DNA of 21,021 nt from NBML01 sp029939535 (GCA_029939535.1 JAOZST010000053.1:1-21021), one strand, 5' to 3'; positions 7,251-15,706 are shown, counted from the stretch's first letter. Notes: generated from the letters alone by a model not told the origin. Numbers and translations are program-made.

Positions 7251-8156
7251 TCAAGAGTTAAAAAGATCCTGGGCCTGGTAGGAACTGCGTACAAAGGGGC
7301 CTGAAGCCACCCGTTTAAATCCAATTTGCCTGGCGAATATTTCCATCTCTTTGAATTCTTCAGGGGAATAGTATTTTTTGACTTTCAGGTGCTGGCGGCT
7401 GGGTTGAAGATATTGTCCAATGGTCAATATCTCACAGCCATGGTCAAAAAGATCCTGCATTGTCTGTTCAAGCTGGACCATGGTTTCTCCCAGACCCACC
7501 ATGATACCGGATTTGACGGGCATGGATGGATCAAGAATCTTTGTATTTTTTAATAAATCCAGAGACCGCTGGTATTCTGCCTCAGGCCTGGCCTTACCAT
7601 ACAATGAGGCAACAGTCTCGATATTATGGTTAATAACATCTGGTTTTGCATGTACAACTATCTCTAAAGCATTTATATCACCCTGGAAATCAGGGATCAA
7701 AACTTCAACTCTGGGTGGTTGGATCTCACCCGGTGAGGTCAGAACATCCTTAACAGCCTTGATAACTGCTGAAAAATGGGCAGCCCCTCCATCGGGCAGA
7801 TCATCCCGGGTCACCGAAGTCACCACCACATAGCGAAGGCCCAGTTTTTTTGCGGCCTTTGCCACCCGCATGGGTTCTTCGGAGTCAACGGGCAGGGGAG
7901 ACTTTGATGTTACATTGCAGAATTGGCAGTGCCGGGTACATTCAGAACCCAAAATCATAAAAGTTGAAGTGTTTTTTGAAAAACATTCAAACATATTGGG
8001 GCAATTGGCTTCCTGACAGACGGTTTTGAGGTTTGCTTCGGAAAGAAGTCTGGTTACACGCTGATAGTCACCTCCCAGGGGCAGGCGTTTTTTCAGCCAG
8101 GCTGGTTTGCCTTTTTTAATGGTGGATTGAGAAGTGGATTCGTCTGTATTGCACAT
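7251..8156 (-). CDS. lipA: Lipoyl synthase (radical SAM)
   Basis: Inserts the two sulfur atoms at C6 and C8 of protein-bound octanoyl groups, completing the lipoyl cofactor. The 301 residues match the family length. The auxiliary cluster cysteines are C47, C52 and C58 in CQEANCPNMFEC. The radical SAM cluster motif CTRHCQFC gives C73, C77 and C80. The C-terminal RSSY motif, which donates the serine ligand of the auxiliary cluster, is at 290-293. The ATG is preceded by AGGGAG at suitable spacing and starts 2 bases after the lipB stop. It is the last gene of the gcv operon, so the enzyme is made together with its substrate GcvH. Confidence 0.98.
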   Translation of the reverse strand: MCNTDESTSQSTIKKGKPAWLKKRLPLGGDYQRVTRLLSEANLKTVCQEANCPNMFECFSKNTSTFMILGSECTRHCQFCNVTSKSPLPVDSEEPMRVAKAAKKLGLRYVVVTSVTRDDLPDGGAAHFSAVIKAVKDVLTSPGEIQPPRVEVLIPDFQGDINALEIVVHAKPDVINHNIETVASLYGKARPEAEYQRSLDLLKNTKILDPSMPVKSGIMVGLGETMVQLEQTMQDLFDHGCEILTIGQYLQPSRQHLKVKKYYSPEEFKEMEIFARQIGFKRVASGPFVRSSYQAQDLFNS

Positions 8157-8158
8157 GG

Positions 8159-8950
8159 TTACTCCCTGATGATATCAATATCAAATATAGTAGAAAATTG
8201 TTGAACAATTATATTGCAGGCCTTGTTCATGAGAGCCTGATCCCTTATATCGCTTTTGCCGCCCTTGTGATTGTTGCGTTCATACTCTTTAGTATCGGAG
8301 TTATTAGTTTTAGATTGATATGATCTGGCAGTTTCCCAGGCAATTGAAGTCATGGCAACATTTTCAAGGCCGCAGGGGTTTATCCAGGAAAAAGGGGTGA
8401 GATCCAGGCATACATTTAAGGCAAGGCCGTGGATGGAAATCCCTTTTTTAATGGAAATCCCCACGCTTCCAATTTTTTTATTTTTCACCCACAGGCCATG
8501 ATTTTTTTCACTTCTGTCCGCAGATATATTGAATTTTTTTACCGTTTGTTTCATGACCTCTTCCATGCCATGGACAAAATCTGCAACCCCTATTCCAGCC
8601 CTGACCAGATCAATGATTGGATAGAGAACGGCCTGTCCAGGTCCGTGAAAAGTGATGTTGCCGCCCCGGTCGGTCTGGACAATTTTAATTCCATGGGATG
8701 AAAGAAACTCCTCTGATACAATAAGGTTCTCTTTTCCTCCCCGCCGTCCCAGGGTATAGACTTGGGGGTGTTCCACCAATAAAAGCCGGTCCGGTTCCAG
8801 GGGATTGTTTGTTTTGGCGTTGAGAAAGGAGAGCTGAAGGTCCAGCGCTTTTTTGTAATCCAGGGTGTTTAAATCCGAGAATACACAGGAGCGCCGGACC
8901 TTTTTTGCTGGTTCAGGTTTTACCGGTTCAGGTATCAACCTCTCAGGCAT
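8159..8950 (-). CDS. lipB: Octanoyl-[ACP]:protein octanoyltransferase
   Basis: Transfers octanoate from acyl carrier protein to the lipoyl-domain lysine of GcvH, the first step of lipoylation. Motifs are RGGNITFHGPGQ (95-106), KKIGSVGI with catalytic lysine K159, HGLALNV (174-180) and NPCG with catalytic cysteine C193. The 263 residues exceed the usual 210-240. The extra length is a proline/lysine-rich N-terminal tail of about 20 residues and a charged, asparagine-rich segment (about 211-236). The ATG at 8950 lies inside the 3' end of gcvPB (16-bp overlap). No other ATG or strong ribosome binding site is nearby, so coupling to gcvPB is likely. Confidence 0.97.
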   Translation of the reverse strand: MPERLIPEPVKPEPAKKVRRSCVFSDLNTLDYKKALDLQLSFLNAKTNNPLEPDRLLLVEHPQVYTLGRRGGKENLIVSEEFLSSHGIKIVQTDRGGNITFHGPGQAVLYPIIDLVRAGIGVADFVHGMEEVMKQTVKKFNISADRSEKNHGLWVKNKKIGSVGISIKKGISIHGLALNVCLDLTPFSWINPCGLENVAMTSIAWETARSYQSKTNNSDTKEYERNNHKGGKSDIRDQALMNKACNIIVQQFSTIFDIDIIRE

Positions 8951-10407
8951 GGCTTTCTTGCAGCAGCAACTTCGTCCAAACGGGTTACCTTGGTGAGAAG
9001 CGGGGCTTTTTTCAGCTCTTCTGGATTTTCCAGGGCTTCCAAAGCAATGGCTTTAACCGCATCAATGAACTGGTCAATATCTTCTTTTGATTCGGTTTCA
9101 GTGGGCTCCACCATAAAGGCTGCTTCCACTACCAGGGGAAAATAAACTGTGGGAGGATGAAATCCATAGTCCAGCAGTCTTTTTGCCATATCCATGGTTG
9201 TGATATGGTGCTCTTTTTGAAGTTTATCATTAAACACACATTCATGCATGCAGGGCCGGTCATAGGCAAGATTCAAGACATCCCGCAGGCTTTCCTTTAT
9301 ATAATTTGCATTAAGAACAGCAAGCTGTGAAGTCTTGCGCAGTCCTTCACCGCCCATGGAAAGGATATAGGAATATGCCTTTACCATAACTCCGAAATGG
9401 CCGTAAAAGGTGTGCATCCTTCCAATGGTATCCGGGCAGTCTGTTACAAATTTATAGGTGGAAAGGTCTTTTCCTTTCCTATTTTTTTCGATCCGTGGAA
9501 CAGGCAAAAAGGGAATCAATTCCTCTACAACGCCAACAGGGCCGGATCCTGGTCCGCCACCGCCATGGGGGGTGGAAAAGGTTTTATGCAGGTTCAGGTG
9601 AAGCACGTCAATACCCAGGTTGCCTGGCTTGACAACTCCCATGATGGCATTCATGTTGGCACCATCTCCATATACAAGGCCACCCTTTGCATGTACAATC
9701 TCAGCAATTTCTTTGATATTTTCTTCAAACAGTCCCAGGGTATTGGGGTTGGTTATCATTATGCCGGCAGTGTCTTCATCCATGAGTGCAGCAACTGTAG
9801 CTGGTTCTAATATTCCTTTTTTTCCGGATGAAACATTTATAGAATCATATCCACAAAGACTTGCGCTGGCTGGATTGGTGCCATGGGCCGTATCAGGAAT
9901 AATAATTTTAGACCGCTGCTTTCCTTTTTTGGCATGATAGGCATGGATCATGAGCATACCAGCCAGCTCTCCGTGGGCCCCGGCTGCAGGCTGGAGAGTT
10001 ACTGCGGGGAACCCTGTGATTTCTCCCAGGTGCTGTTCCAGGTCATACATTAGTTTTAAGGCACCCTGGGAAAATTCGTCCCCAACCAGGGGATGGGCAC
10101 CGGCAAAACCCTGTCTTGCTGCCTGGACTTCATTGGTTTTGGGGTTGTATTTCATGGTACATGAACCCAAAGGATACATGCCCGAGTCCACACCAAAATT
10201 CCATTGTGAAAGACGGGTGTAGTGACGGACAACATCCAGCTCAGACAGCTGGGGCAGTTCCGGTGCATCGCCTATAAAACGTTCATCCATTGGAGCTTGT
10301 TCCACATCTGCCCTGGGAAGGGAAATGGCACAACGGCCTTCCCGGCTTTTATCCCATAACTGGGGCTCATTAAAAATAAGTCCCTTTGTTCCTGGCTGCT
10401 TATGCAT
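8935..10407 (-). CDS. gcvPB: Glycine decarboxylase P protein, subunit 2
   Basis: PLP-carrying half of the two-subunit P protein. With GcvPA it decarboxylates glycine and passes the aminomethyl group to the lipoyl arm of GcvH. The PLP lysine is K275 in LNLHKTFSTPHGGGGPGSGP, a hallmark of the C-terminal P-protein half, and PDTAHGTNPASA is at 171-182. The 490 residues fit a split GcvPB. Its start overlaps the gcvPA end by 8 bp and is preceded by a near-perfect Shine-Dalgarno sequence. Split P proteins are known from Gram-positives, archaea and Desulfobacterota; most Proteobacteria have one fused GcvP. Confidence 0.98.
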   Translation of the reverse strand: MHKQPGTKGLIFNEPQLWDKSREGRCAISLPRADVEQAPMDERFIGDAPELPQLSELDVVRHYTRLSQWNFGVDSGMYPLGSCTMKYNPKTNEVQAARQGFAGAHPLVGDEFSQGALKLMYDLEQHLGEITGFPAVTLQPAAGAHGELAGMLMIHAYHAKKGKQRSKIIIPDTAHGTNPASASLCGYDSINVSSGKKGILEPATVAALMDEDTAGIMITNPNTLGLFEENIKEIAEIVHAKGGLVYGDGANMNAIMGVVKPGNLGIDVLHLNLHKTFSTPHGGGGPGSGPVGVVEELIPFLPVPRIEKNRKGKDLSTYKFVTDCPDTIGRMHTFYGHFGVMVKAYSYILSMGGEGLRKTSQLAVLNANYIKESLRDVLNLAYDRPCMHECVFNDKLQKEHHITTMDMAKRLLDYGFHPPTVYFPLVVEAAFMVEPTETESKEDIDQFIDAVKAIALEALENPEELKKAPLLTKVTRLDEVAAARKPCLRG

Positions 10408-11740
10408 GGGTCACCTCCTTTGCCAGCTGATCAATATCCTTTTTAGAAACTTTTTCCGTGGCACAAAAAAGATAATGGTCTTTTAAATCGGAATAGTAGG
10501 GTTCAAGGTCAATACCGGCAAAAATATATTGGTTCTGGATAAGGTCAGCTCTTTTAAGGCTGAACCCTTTGGGTGCCTTAAGCACAAACTCATTAAAAAA
10601 AGGAGAATCAGAAACAGATTCAAACCCGACTTTTTCAAGAGAGGATTTCAAGTATACGGCTTTGTCATGATTTTGCTGGGCAATTTCACGGATACCGATT
10701 TTACCCACTGTGGCAAGGTACATGGCAGCAGTCATGGCATTGAGGCCGTTGTTGGAACAGATATTGGAAGATGCTTTTTCTCTTCTGATATGCTGTTCCC
10801 TTGTGGCCAGGGTCAATACATATCCATCGTTTCCATTGGCATCTTTTGTCCTGCCGATGAAACGGCCGGGCAGGTTCCTCATCATTTTTTTGCTGCCAGC
10901 CAAAAGTCCTAGTCCCGGCCCTCCAAATGATTTGGCAATTCCAAGACTCTGGCCTTCACCAGCCACAAGATCAGCACCAAAGGACCCGGGATTTTTGAGC
11001 AGGCCATAGGCAAGGCTCTCCGTAAAAGAGGTGATAAATACTATTTTTTTTGCATCAGCGATTGTTTTAAATGCACCCAGGTCTTCAATATTTCCAAAAA
11101 AGTTTGGGGACTGGATGGCAACTCCAACAATGCCTTCCATTGTCTCAAGGGCAGTTGCATCGGTGAGTCCTTCTTTAGTGCGGGGAATTTCCACTATTTC
11201 AAATCCGCTGGGTCGAAGATATGTTTCCATAACCTGCCTGTGGCTGGGATGGACCAGGGAAGAAACAGCAATTTTATTGGCTTTTTTGTTTTTTCTCAAG
11301 GCAATTAATGCACATTCAGCAAGGGCTGTGCCGCAGTCATAATGGGAGGCAGTGGAGATATCCATTCCCAGTAGCTCTGCCACCATTGTCTGGAATTCAT
11401 AGATGCCCTGGAGAGTTCCCTGGCTTACTTCCGGCTGATAGGGTGTATAGGCAGTTGCAAATTCAGACCGTGATACTAGATAGGGTACTATGGCAGGAAT
11501 ATAATGGTCATAGCTGCCTGCACCGATAAAGCATTTATAATCCCTGCATGAAATATTGGAAGATGCAAGGCCTTCCATGTGGGTATCAAGATCCCATTCA
11601 CTCAATGCTTTTGGAAGATCCAGGGGCTTTTTTGTCTTTAATTCATCGGGAATGGTTGTAAATAATTCATCCAAAGATGACTGGCCGGTTTTGGCCAGCA
11701 TAATATCGATATCCTCTTGGGTATGGGGAAGATAACGCAT
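10400..11740 (-). CDS. gcvPA: Glycine decarboxylase P protein, subunit 1
   Basis: Partner of GcvPB in the heterotetrameric glycine decarboxylase. It has the PLP-enzyme fold but lacks the Schiff-base lysine. The N-terminus MRYLPHTQEDIDIMLAKTG is typical of GcvPA. TPYQPEVSQGTLQGIYEFQT (20 residues) and YDCGTALAECAL follow, and the C-terminal part has EKASSNICSN. The length of 446 is normal. AAAGGA precedes the ATG at good spacing. It begins 5 bases after the gcvH stop and overlaps gcvPB by 8 bp. Confidence 0.98.
   Translation of the reverse strand: MRYLPHTQEDIDIMLAKTGQSSLDELFTTIPDELKTKKPLDLPKALSEWDLDTHMEGLASSNISCRDYKCFIGAGSYDHYIPAIVPYLVSRSEFATAYTPYQPEVSQGTLQGIYEFQTMVAELLGMDISTASHYDCGTALAECALIALRKNKKANKIAVSSLVHPSHRQVMETYLRPSGFEIVEIPRTKEGLTDATALETMEGIVGVAIQSPNFFGNIEDLGAFKTIADAKKIVFITSFTESLAYGLLKNPGSFGADLVAGEGQSLGIAKSFGGPGLGLLAGSKKMMRNLPGRFIGRTKDANGNDGYVLTLATREQHIRREKASSNICSNNGLNAMTAAMYLATVGKIGIREIAQQNHDKAVYLKSSLEKVGFESVSDSPFFNEFVLKAPKGFSLKRADLIQNQYIFAGIDLEPYYSDLKDHYLFCATEKVSKKDIDQLAKEVTHA
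10411..10421 (-). promoter_or_regulatory. Very strong ribosome binding site for gcvPB
   Basis: Read on the - strand this is AAAGGAGGTGA, close to a full match to the anti-Shine-Dalgarno tail of 16S rRNA, 3 bases before the gcvPB ATG (about 6 from the GGAGG core). It lies inside the gcvPA coding sequence. It fixes the gcvPB start despite the 8-bp overlap with gcvPA and may help keep the two subunits in balance. Confidence 0.85.
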
Positions 11741-11745
11741 GGCTT

Positions 11746-12144
11746 TTATCCTTTCAGCATAGCAAGGTATGCTGCCTTGTCCATTAAATCATCCATTTCA
11801 GAAAGATCATCCGGTTTTATTTTGATCATCCATCCACCTTCATAACAGTCTTCATTTACTTGTTCCGGTGCATCTTCAAGGTCTTCATTGATTTCAACAA
11901 CTTCTCCTGAAATAGGAATATAGATCTCAGAAACTGCTTTGACGGATTCCACGCTGCCAAATTCATCTCCCCTGGAAAATGTATCACCTACTTCGGGAAG
12001 TTCAACAAATACGATCTCACCCAGCTGATCCTGGGCATAGTCGCTAAGACCTATGGTGATGGTGTCATTGGAGAGTTTTGCCCATTCGTGGTCTTTGGTG
12101 TATTTCGCATCTTCGGAAAAAGTAAGATCGCTGATTTCTTTCAT
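11746..12144 (-). CDS. gcvH: Glycine cleavage system H protein
   Basis: Small lipoyl carrier that moves the aminomethyl intermediate between P, T and L proteins. The 132 residues match the family. The lipoylation site is K69 in GSVESVKAVSEIYIP, and the N-terminal KYTKDHEWAKL and the GEIVFVELPEVGD strand are diagnostic. A strong ribosome binding site (AAAAGGAGG on the - strand) precedes the ATG. It lies between gcvT (22 bp) and gcvPA (5 bp). The enzymes that modify K69, LipB and LipA, are encoded downstream in the same operon. Confidence 0.98.
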   Translation of the reverse strand: MKEISDLTFSEDAKYTKDHEWAKLSNDTITIGLSDYAQDQLGEIVFVELPEVGDTFSRGDEFGSVESVKAVSEIYIPISGEVVEINEDLEDAPEQVNEDCYEGGWMIKIKPDDLSEMDDLMDKAAYLAMLKG

Positions 12145-12166
12145 AATTGCCTCCTTTTAAATGAAT

Positions 12167-13462
12167 TTAAATAAAATTGTCCAGTTTCTTTCTTGCGGTT
12201 CTATCAGGTCTTATGTCGGGTACAATGGTCACTGTAATGGTTCGCTTACCTTCTTTGAGGGTCAGTTTATCGCCAAAGTCAAGTTGTTTTGAAACCATGA
12301 TAAAGCCGCAGCTGATGCCTTTGATTTTTAGATCTCGGGGAAGATCCGGGGTATTGATACTTATGATTTTCTGGTCCTGAATGCCAATGCCCATATCTGT
12401 TGCACAGGTCAGTACCCTGCCGATATTTTCAGAGTTTTCATCTAAAACCTGTGTTTGTTCTCCGGCATTGACTTTTCTTAAATTCTCACCCACAAAAGGG
12501 AAGACAAAATTGTCTTCAGGGGTTTTTATCAATGCATCGGCACCCAGGAACTCCTTGGTAAAGCCTGTTTTATCCGTTTTGTCTTGGGAATAGGAATATG
12601 GCAGGGCAAAGTCCCAGGGATGGTTAATGAATTTCCAATTACCAATGTCCTGATGGGACAGGGGAAGACAGGCACCAGCCCGTAAAGAGTCTCTGGCTCC
12701 CAGGCCGCAGGCTGCTATACCATATTCAGCGCCTGCTTTCAGAACATCTTTCCACAGGTCCACGATAGCAGAAGGATCCAAAAAGATTTCAAACCCAAAT
12801 TCACCGGTATATCCGGACCGGGACAACAATATGGGGGTACCGTTTAAAAGGGTTACTTTGCCTGATACATCTTTGTCAGGTACGTCCATATCTTCAGAAA
12901 AATAGCCTTTAAAAGAAAAATATGGCATTTTTTGAAATACAAGTTCCGGGTCCTTGATCAGTTTTGATAAAATCCGGGCAGAATTTTTTCCCTGGATGTC
13001 CATTTTGGCCACTTTACCCGTCAAATCATCAATGGTAACATCCATTTTATCTTGCTGGTTGTCTATTATCTGACTGTTTAAGTGTTCGGCAATCACTTCT
13101 CCCATGCCTGCGTTCACGCAGACCATGAATCTGGAATCATTAAATTTATAAACAATGGCATCATCAATACAATGCCCCTGATCATTCAGGAATGCACCAT
13201 AAATGCATCTGCCAACAGAAAGGGAGGTAATGTCTCTTGTAAAACAATAGTTCAGTAAGCTGAAGGCATCCTTGCCTCCTACATTGATGCAGGCCATGTG
13301 ACTTGTGTCAAAGATGCCTGCTGATTTTAAAACAGCCAGATGTTCATTTTTGACCCCGGTTTCATACCATAGCGGCATGTCAAAGCCTCCGAAATCAGAC
13401 ATATTGGCGCCGGCATCTTTGTGCCATTGATGTAAAGATGTTATTTTTAAACTGGTATTCAT
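12167..13462 (-). CDS. gcvT: Aminomethyltransferase (glycine cleavage T protein), long variant
   Basis: Releases ammonia from aminomethyl-GcvH and forms methylene-tetrahydrofolate (or the reverse). The N-terminus (LHQWHKDAGANMSDFGGFDM, MPLWY), FDTSHMACINVGG, IDDAIVY with D101, SRSGYTGEFGFEIF (214-227) and GLGARDSLRAGACLPL (253-268) place it firmly in the GcvT family. It is 431 residues against about 365 for E. coli GcvT, with extra residues near 187-202 and around the SHQDIGNWKFINHPWDFALPY segment. The common LRLEAGL core is LRAGACL here. It is the only GcvT-like gene in the operon, so it most likely serves as the T protein despite the divergence. It starts 23 bp after the regulator gene. Confidence 0.93.
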   Translation of the reverse strand: MNTSLKITSLHQWHKDAGANMSDFGGFDMPLWYETGVKNEHLAVLKSAGIFDTSHMACINVGGKDAFSLLNYCFTRDITSLSVGRCIYGAFLNDQGHCIDDAIVYKFNDSRFMVCVNAGMGEVIAEHLNSQIIDNQQDKMDVTIDDLTGKVAKMDIQGKNSARILSKLIKDPELVFQKMPYFSFKGYFSEDMDVPDKDVSGKVTLLNGTPILLSRSGYTGEFGFEIFLDPSAIVDLWKDVLKAGAEYGIAACGLGARDSLRAGACLPLSHQDIGNWKFINHPWDFALPYSYSQDKTDKTGFTKEFLGADALIKTPEDNFVFPFVGENLRKVNAGEQTQVLDENSENIGRVLTCATDMGIGIQDQKIISINTPDLPRDLKIKGISCGFIMVSKQLDFGDKLTLKEGKRTITVTIVPDIRPDRTARKKLDNFI

Positions 13463-13485
13463 TACAACTTGCCTTTATTAATGTA

Positions 13486-13929
13486 TTAAAAAATATAAGG
13501 AACTTTTAAATTATAGGATTTGTACACAACAAATGTTTCAACGGAGCTGACACCTGTAATTTTAGCAATTTCCTCTGTATAAAATTCAAGCAGGCCAAAT
13601 CCTTTTTTAAACAGGACCAGTATGATGAGATCATAACGGCCCGTAACAACGCTTGTGGAGATTACTCCTTTGAGGCGGCTGATTTCTTTGCCTTTTTCCA
13701 CCAGATTCATTTCATTAAGCTTGATTCCAATGATAACAGTTCTATGTCCGGGCAGTTTTTCCGGATCAACCAGCCCACAGATTTCCAACACCCCTTCTTC
13801 CTGGAGTCTGTTTACCCTTGATCTGACAGTATTTTCTGTAATATCGAGTTTATCAGCAATTTTTTTAAAGGATTGTTTCCCTTCTTTCAATTCTCGAATA
13901 ATATCAATATTAGTTTTGTCTATCTTCAT
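13486..13929 (-). CDS. Lrp/AsnC-family transcriptional regulator
   Basis: A 147-residue DNA-binding protein with an N-terminal helix-turn-helix (about residues 19-40, SFKKIADKLDITENTVRSRV) and a C-terminal ligand-binding RAM domain (from about 65, with VVTGRYDLIILV). Family members act as octamers and sense amino acids or related metabolites. It is the first gene of the gcv-lip operon and is divergent from lpdA, so I infer that it controls both, perhaps responding to glycine. The ligand is not visible from sequence. A ribosome binding site (AGAGGT) precedes the ATG by about 5 bases. Confidence 0.93.
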   Translation of the reverse strand: MKIDKTNIDIIRELKEGKQSFKKIADKLDITENTVRSRVNRLQEEGVLEICGLVDPEKLPGHRTVIIGIKLNEMNLVEKGKEISRLKGVISTSVVTGRYDLIILVLFKKGFGLLEFYTEEIAKITGVSSVETFVVYKSYNLKVPYIF

Positions 13930-13987
13930 TTTACCTCTTTGTTACCTAAAAATTTATGAGAAAACAAATCTAATTAAATTGCCTTGA

Positions 13988-14016
13988 TAAATACAGCACA
14001 ATAATGATAATGTCAA
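13988..14016 (-). promoter_or_regulatory. Candidate promoter for the lrp-gcv-lip operon
   Basis: On the - strand a perfect TTGACA -35 (complement of 14011-14016) is followed after 17 bases by TATTTA (complement of 13988-13993), a partial -10. It sits about 60 bp before the regulator start codon and points away from lpdA. The -35 is strong and the -10 weak, which would fit a promoter needing an activator. Confidence 0.5.
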
Positions 14017-14053
14017 TTAAATTTTAGAAAACTCATGAAAAAGCAAATTTTAT

Positions 14054-14083
14054 TTGAAAAAATTAATGAAAACACTTTATAAT
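14054..14083 (+). promoter_or_regulatory. Candidate sigma-70 promoter for lpdA
   Basis: TTGAAA (14054-14059), an 18-base spacer and a perfect TATAAT (14078-14083) give a good vegetative promoter about 85 bp before the lpdA ATG. The direct repeat AAATTTTA occurs at 14019-14026 and 14045-14052, between the two divergent promoters. This is a plausible place for the neighbouring Lrp-type regulator to bind. Confidence 0.6.
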
Positions 14084-14168
14084 ATTAATTGATATTATAA
14101 AAATTGGTATTTCACTGATAATTTGGATAAAAATGACAATTTGAATAAAAAATTGATGGGAGGATAAG

Positions 14169-15629
14169 ATGTCAAAAAAAATTATTATCATAGGCGGAGG
14201 CCCTGGAGGATATATTGCTGCGTTGCGTGCAGTTGCCCTTGGCGGAGATGTCACTCTAATAGAAAACGAAAACCTGGGTGGCACCTGTCTTAACTGGGGG
14301 TGTATTCCGTCAAAAATCATGAAGAACTCGGCTGATTTGTTTTTAAAATGCCTGAAGGCCGGTCAATTCGGTATTAAAATTCAGGGAGATATTTCACCTG
14401 ATATGACAGCCCTCATGGATAGGAAGGAAAAAATTTTATCCTCCCAGAGAAAGGGGATTGACTCACTGTTAAAGGGTAGGGGGGTCGTAGTTGAGCAAGG
14501 CATTGGAACTATCAAATCCCAGGGCCTGGTTGAGGTGATATCCCATGATGGACAGACAAAGGAACTGGAATATGATAAATTGATTATTGCAGTGGGTACC
14601 TGCCCAATGAACGTGCCTGATTTTCCTTTTGACCATGAAAAAATACTATCGTCTAATGATATTCTTGTTCTGGACAGGATACCCAGATCCCTGGCCATAG
14701 TTGGCGGTGGTGTGATAGGATGTGAATTTGCCTTTATTTTTTCCGCCCTGGGGTGTGAGGTGACAATAGTTGAAGCCATGTCCAGGCTTCTGCCCCTGCC
14801 ATCGGTTGATGAGGCTTGTTCAAAACTGCTTTTACGGGAGATGAAAAAAGCCAAGATTAAAGTGTTCTGCGATACCATTGTTACCAAGGCTGATACTGCA
14901 GGAGACAATGTGGGAATTTCCCTTGCACCAAGTCCTTTTACGGATAATCCCAAACCCAAAAAACTGAAAACAGATGAGATTTCCTCGGAAATTATGGCTG
15001 TGTGCATTGGTAGAACTCCTTTGTCAGCAGGGCTCGGCCTTGAAAATATAGATCTTGACATTGAAGGTCCTGGCTGGATTTCAGCCAATGAGTACATGGA
15101 AACAAAGGTTGAAAATGTTTATGCCATTGGTGATATCCTGGGACCTGAAAAGGTCATGCTGGCCCATGTGGCTTCCCACGAAGGGCTAGTGGCTGCAGAA
15201 AATGCCATGAAACAGGAATTGGAAGATACTGCAACCCGGGAAAAAACAGCCATGACCTATGATGTCGTACCGGGTGCTATTTTCACCATGCCTGAAATCG
15301 GTACAGTTGGATTGAGCGAAACCCAGGCAAAGGCCAGGGGATATGAGGTGGAAACAACAAATGTGAATTTTAGAGTTCTGGGAAAGGCCCAGGCCATTGA
15401 CGAGATTGCCGGGGAAGCCAGGATGATCATTGAAAAGCAAAGCCATAAGGTTCTGGGTGTTCATTTGATTGGACCCCATGCAACAGATCTTATTGCCGAA
15501 GCAACCCTTGCCATTGAAAAGGGGCTGACCGCAGAAGAAGTTGCACATACAATTCATGCCCATCCAACTCTGGCGGAAATCATGGGAGAGGTTGCTTCAA
15601 AAGCATCTGGTATGCCCTTGCACGGATAA
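14169..15629 (+). CDS. lpdA: Dihydrolipoyl dehydrogenase (glycine cleavage L protein)
   Basis: FAD flavoprotein that reoxidises dihydrolipoyl-GcvH with NAD+. FAD-binding GGGPGG is near residues 9-14, the redox-active disulfide C40/C45 is in GGTCLNWGCIPSK, the NAD-binding VGGGVIGCEF is in mid-protein, and the C-terminal catalytic pair H465/E470 is in HAHPTLAE. The 486 residues fit the family. GGGAGG (14158-14163) precedes the ATG. Transcribed divergently from the gcv-lip operon, it supplies the one component that operon lacks. No 2-oxoacid dehydrogenase genes are nearby, so GcvH is its likely main partner here. Confidence 0.97.
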   Translation: MSKKIIIIGGGPGGYIAALRAVALGGDVTLIENENLGGTCLNWGCIPSKIMKNSADLFLKCLKAGQFGIKIQGDISPDMTALMDRKEKILSSQRKGIDSLLKGRGVVVEQGIGTIKSQGLVEVISHDGQTKELEYDKLIIAVGTCPMNVPDFPFDHEKILSSNDILVLDRIPRSLAIVGGGVIGCEFAFIFSALGCEVTIVEAMSRLLPLPSVDEACSKLLLREMKKAKIKVFCDTIVTKADTAGDNVGISLAPSPFTDNPKPKKLKTDEISSEIMAVCIGRTPLSAGLGLENIDLDIEGPGWISANEYMETKVENVYAIGDILGPEKVMLAHVASHEGLVAAENAMKQELEDTATREKTAMTYDVVPGAIFTMPEIGTVGLSETQAKARGYEVETTNVNFRVLGKAQAIDEIAGEARMIIEKQSHKVLGVHLIGPHATDLIAEATLAIEKGLTAEEVAHTIHAHPTLAEIMGEVASKASGMPLHG

Positions 15630-15636
15630 TCCTTAG

Positions 15637-15662
15637 AATCCTTGAAGCCAGGATTGTTTTTT
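15637..15662 (+). terminator. Weak candidate terminator after lpdA
   Basis: AATCCT (15637-15642) and AGGATT (15650-15655) form a 6-bp stem with a 7-base loop, followed by GTTTTTT. Stem and T-run have terminator form, but the stem holds only two GC pairs, so it may be leaky or not work. It would separate lpdA from the following glycerol-3-phosphate dehydrogenase gene. Confidence 0.4.
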
Positions 15663-15706
15663 GAAGCTATGGTTGTTTTTTGTTGACAATCAGCAGCAGG
15701 AAAATA

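Noticed and set aside
7420..7833. 137-residue + strand ORF opposite lipA, and similar long frames opposite gcvPB and gcvPA
   Set aside because: These are antisense shadows of well-conserved genes; the translations have no family features and no start signals.
13930..14168. Possible glycine riboswitch in the leader of the gcv operon or lpdA
   Set aside because: The region is very AT-rich and lacks the conserved G-rich aptamer core; I see no tandem aptamer structure on either strand. The 23-bp gap before gcvT is too short for one.
15684..15689. TTGACA as a promoter -35 for glpD
   Set aside because: A -10 at normal spacing would fall on or after the chosen start codon at 15707, so it could not produce a usual leader.
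15680..15706. TTG start of glpD, adding nine residues
   Set aside because: ATG 15707 follows AGGA at correct spacing, and the added residues do not look like the family N-terminus.
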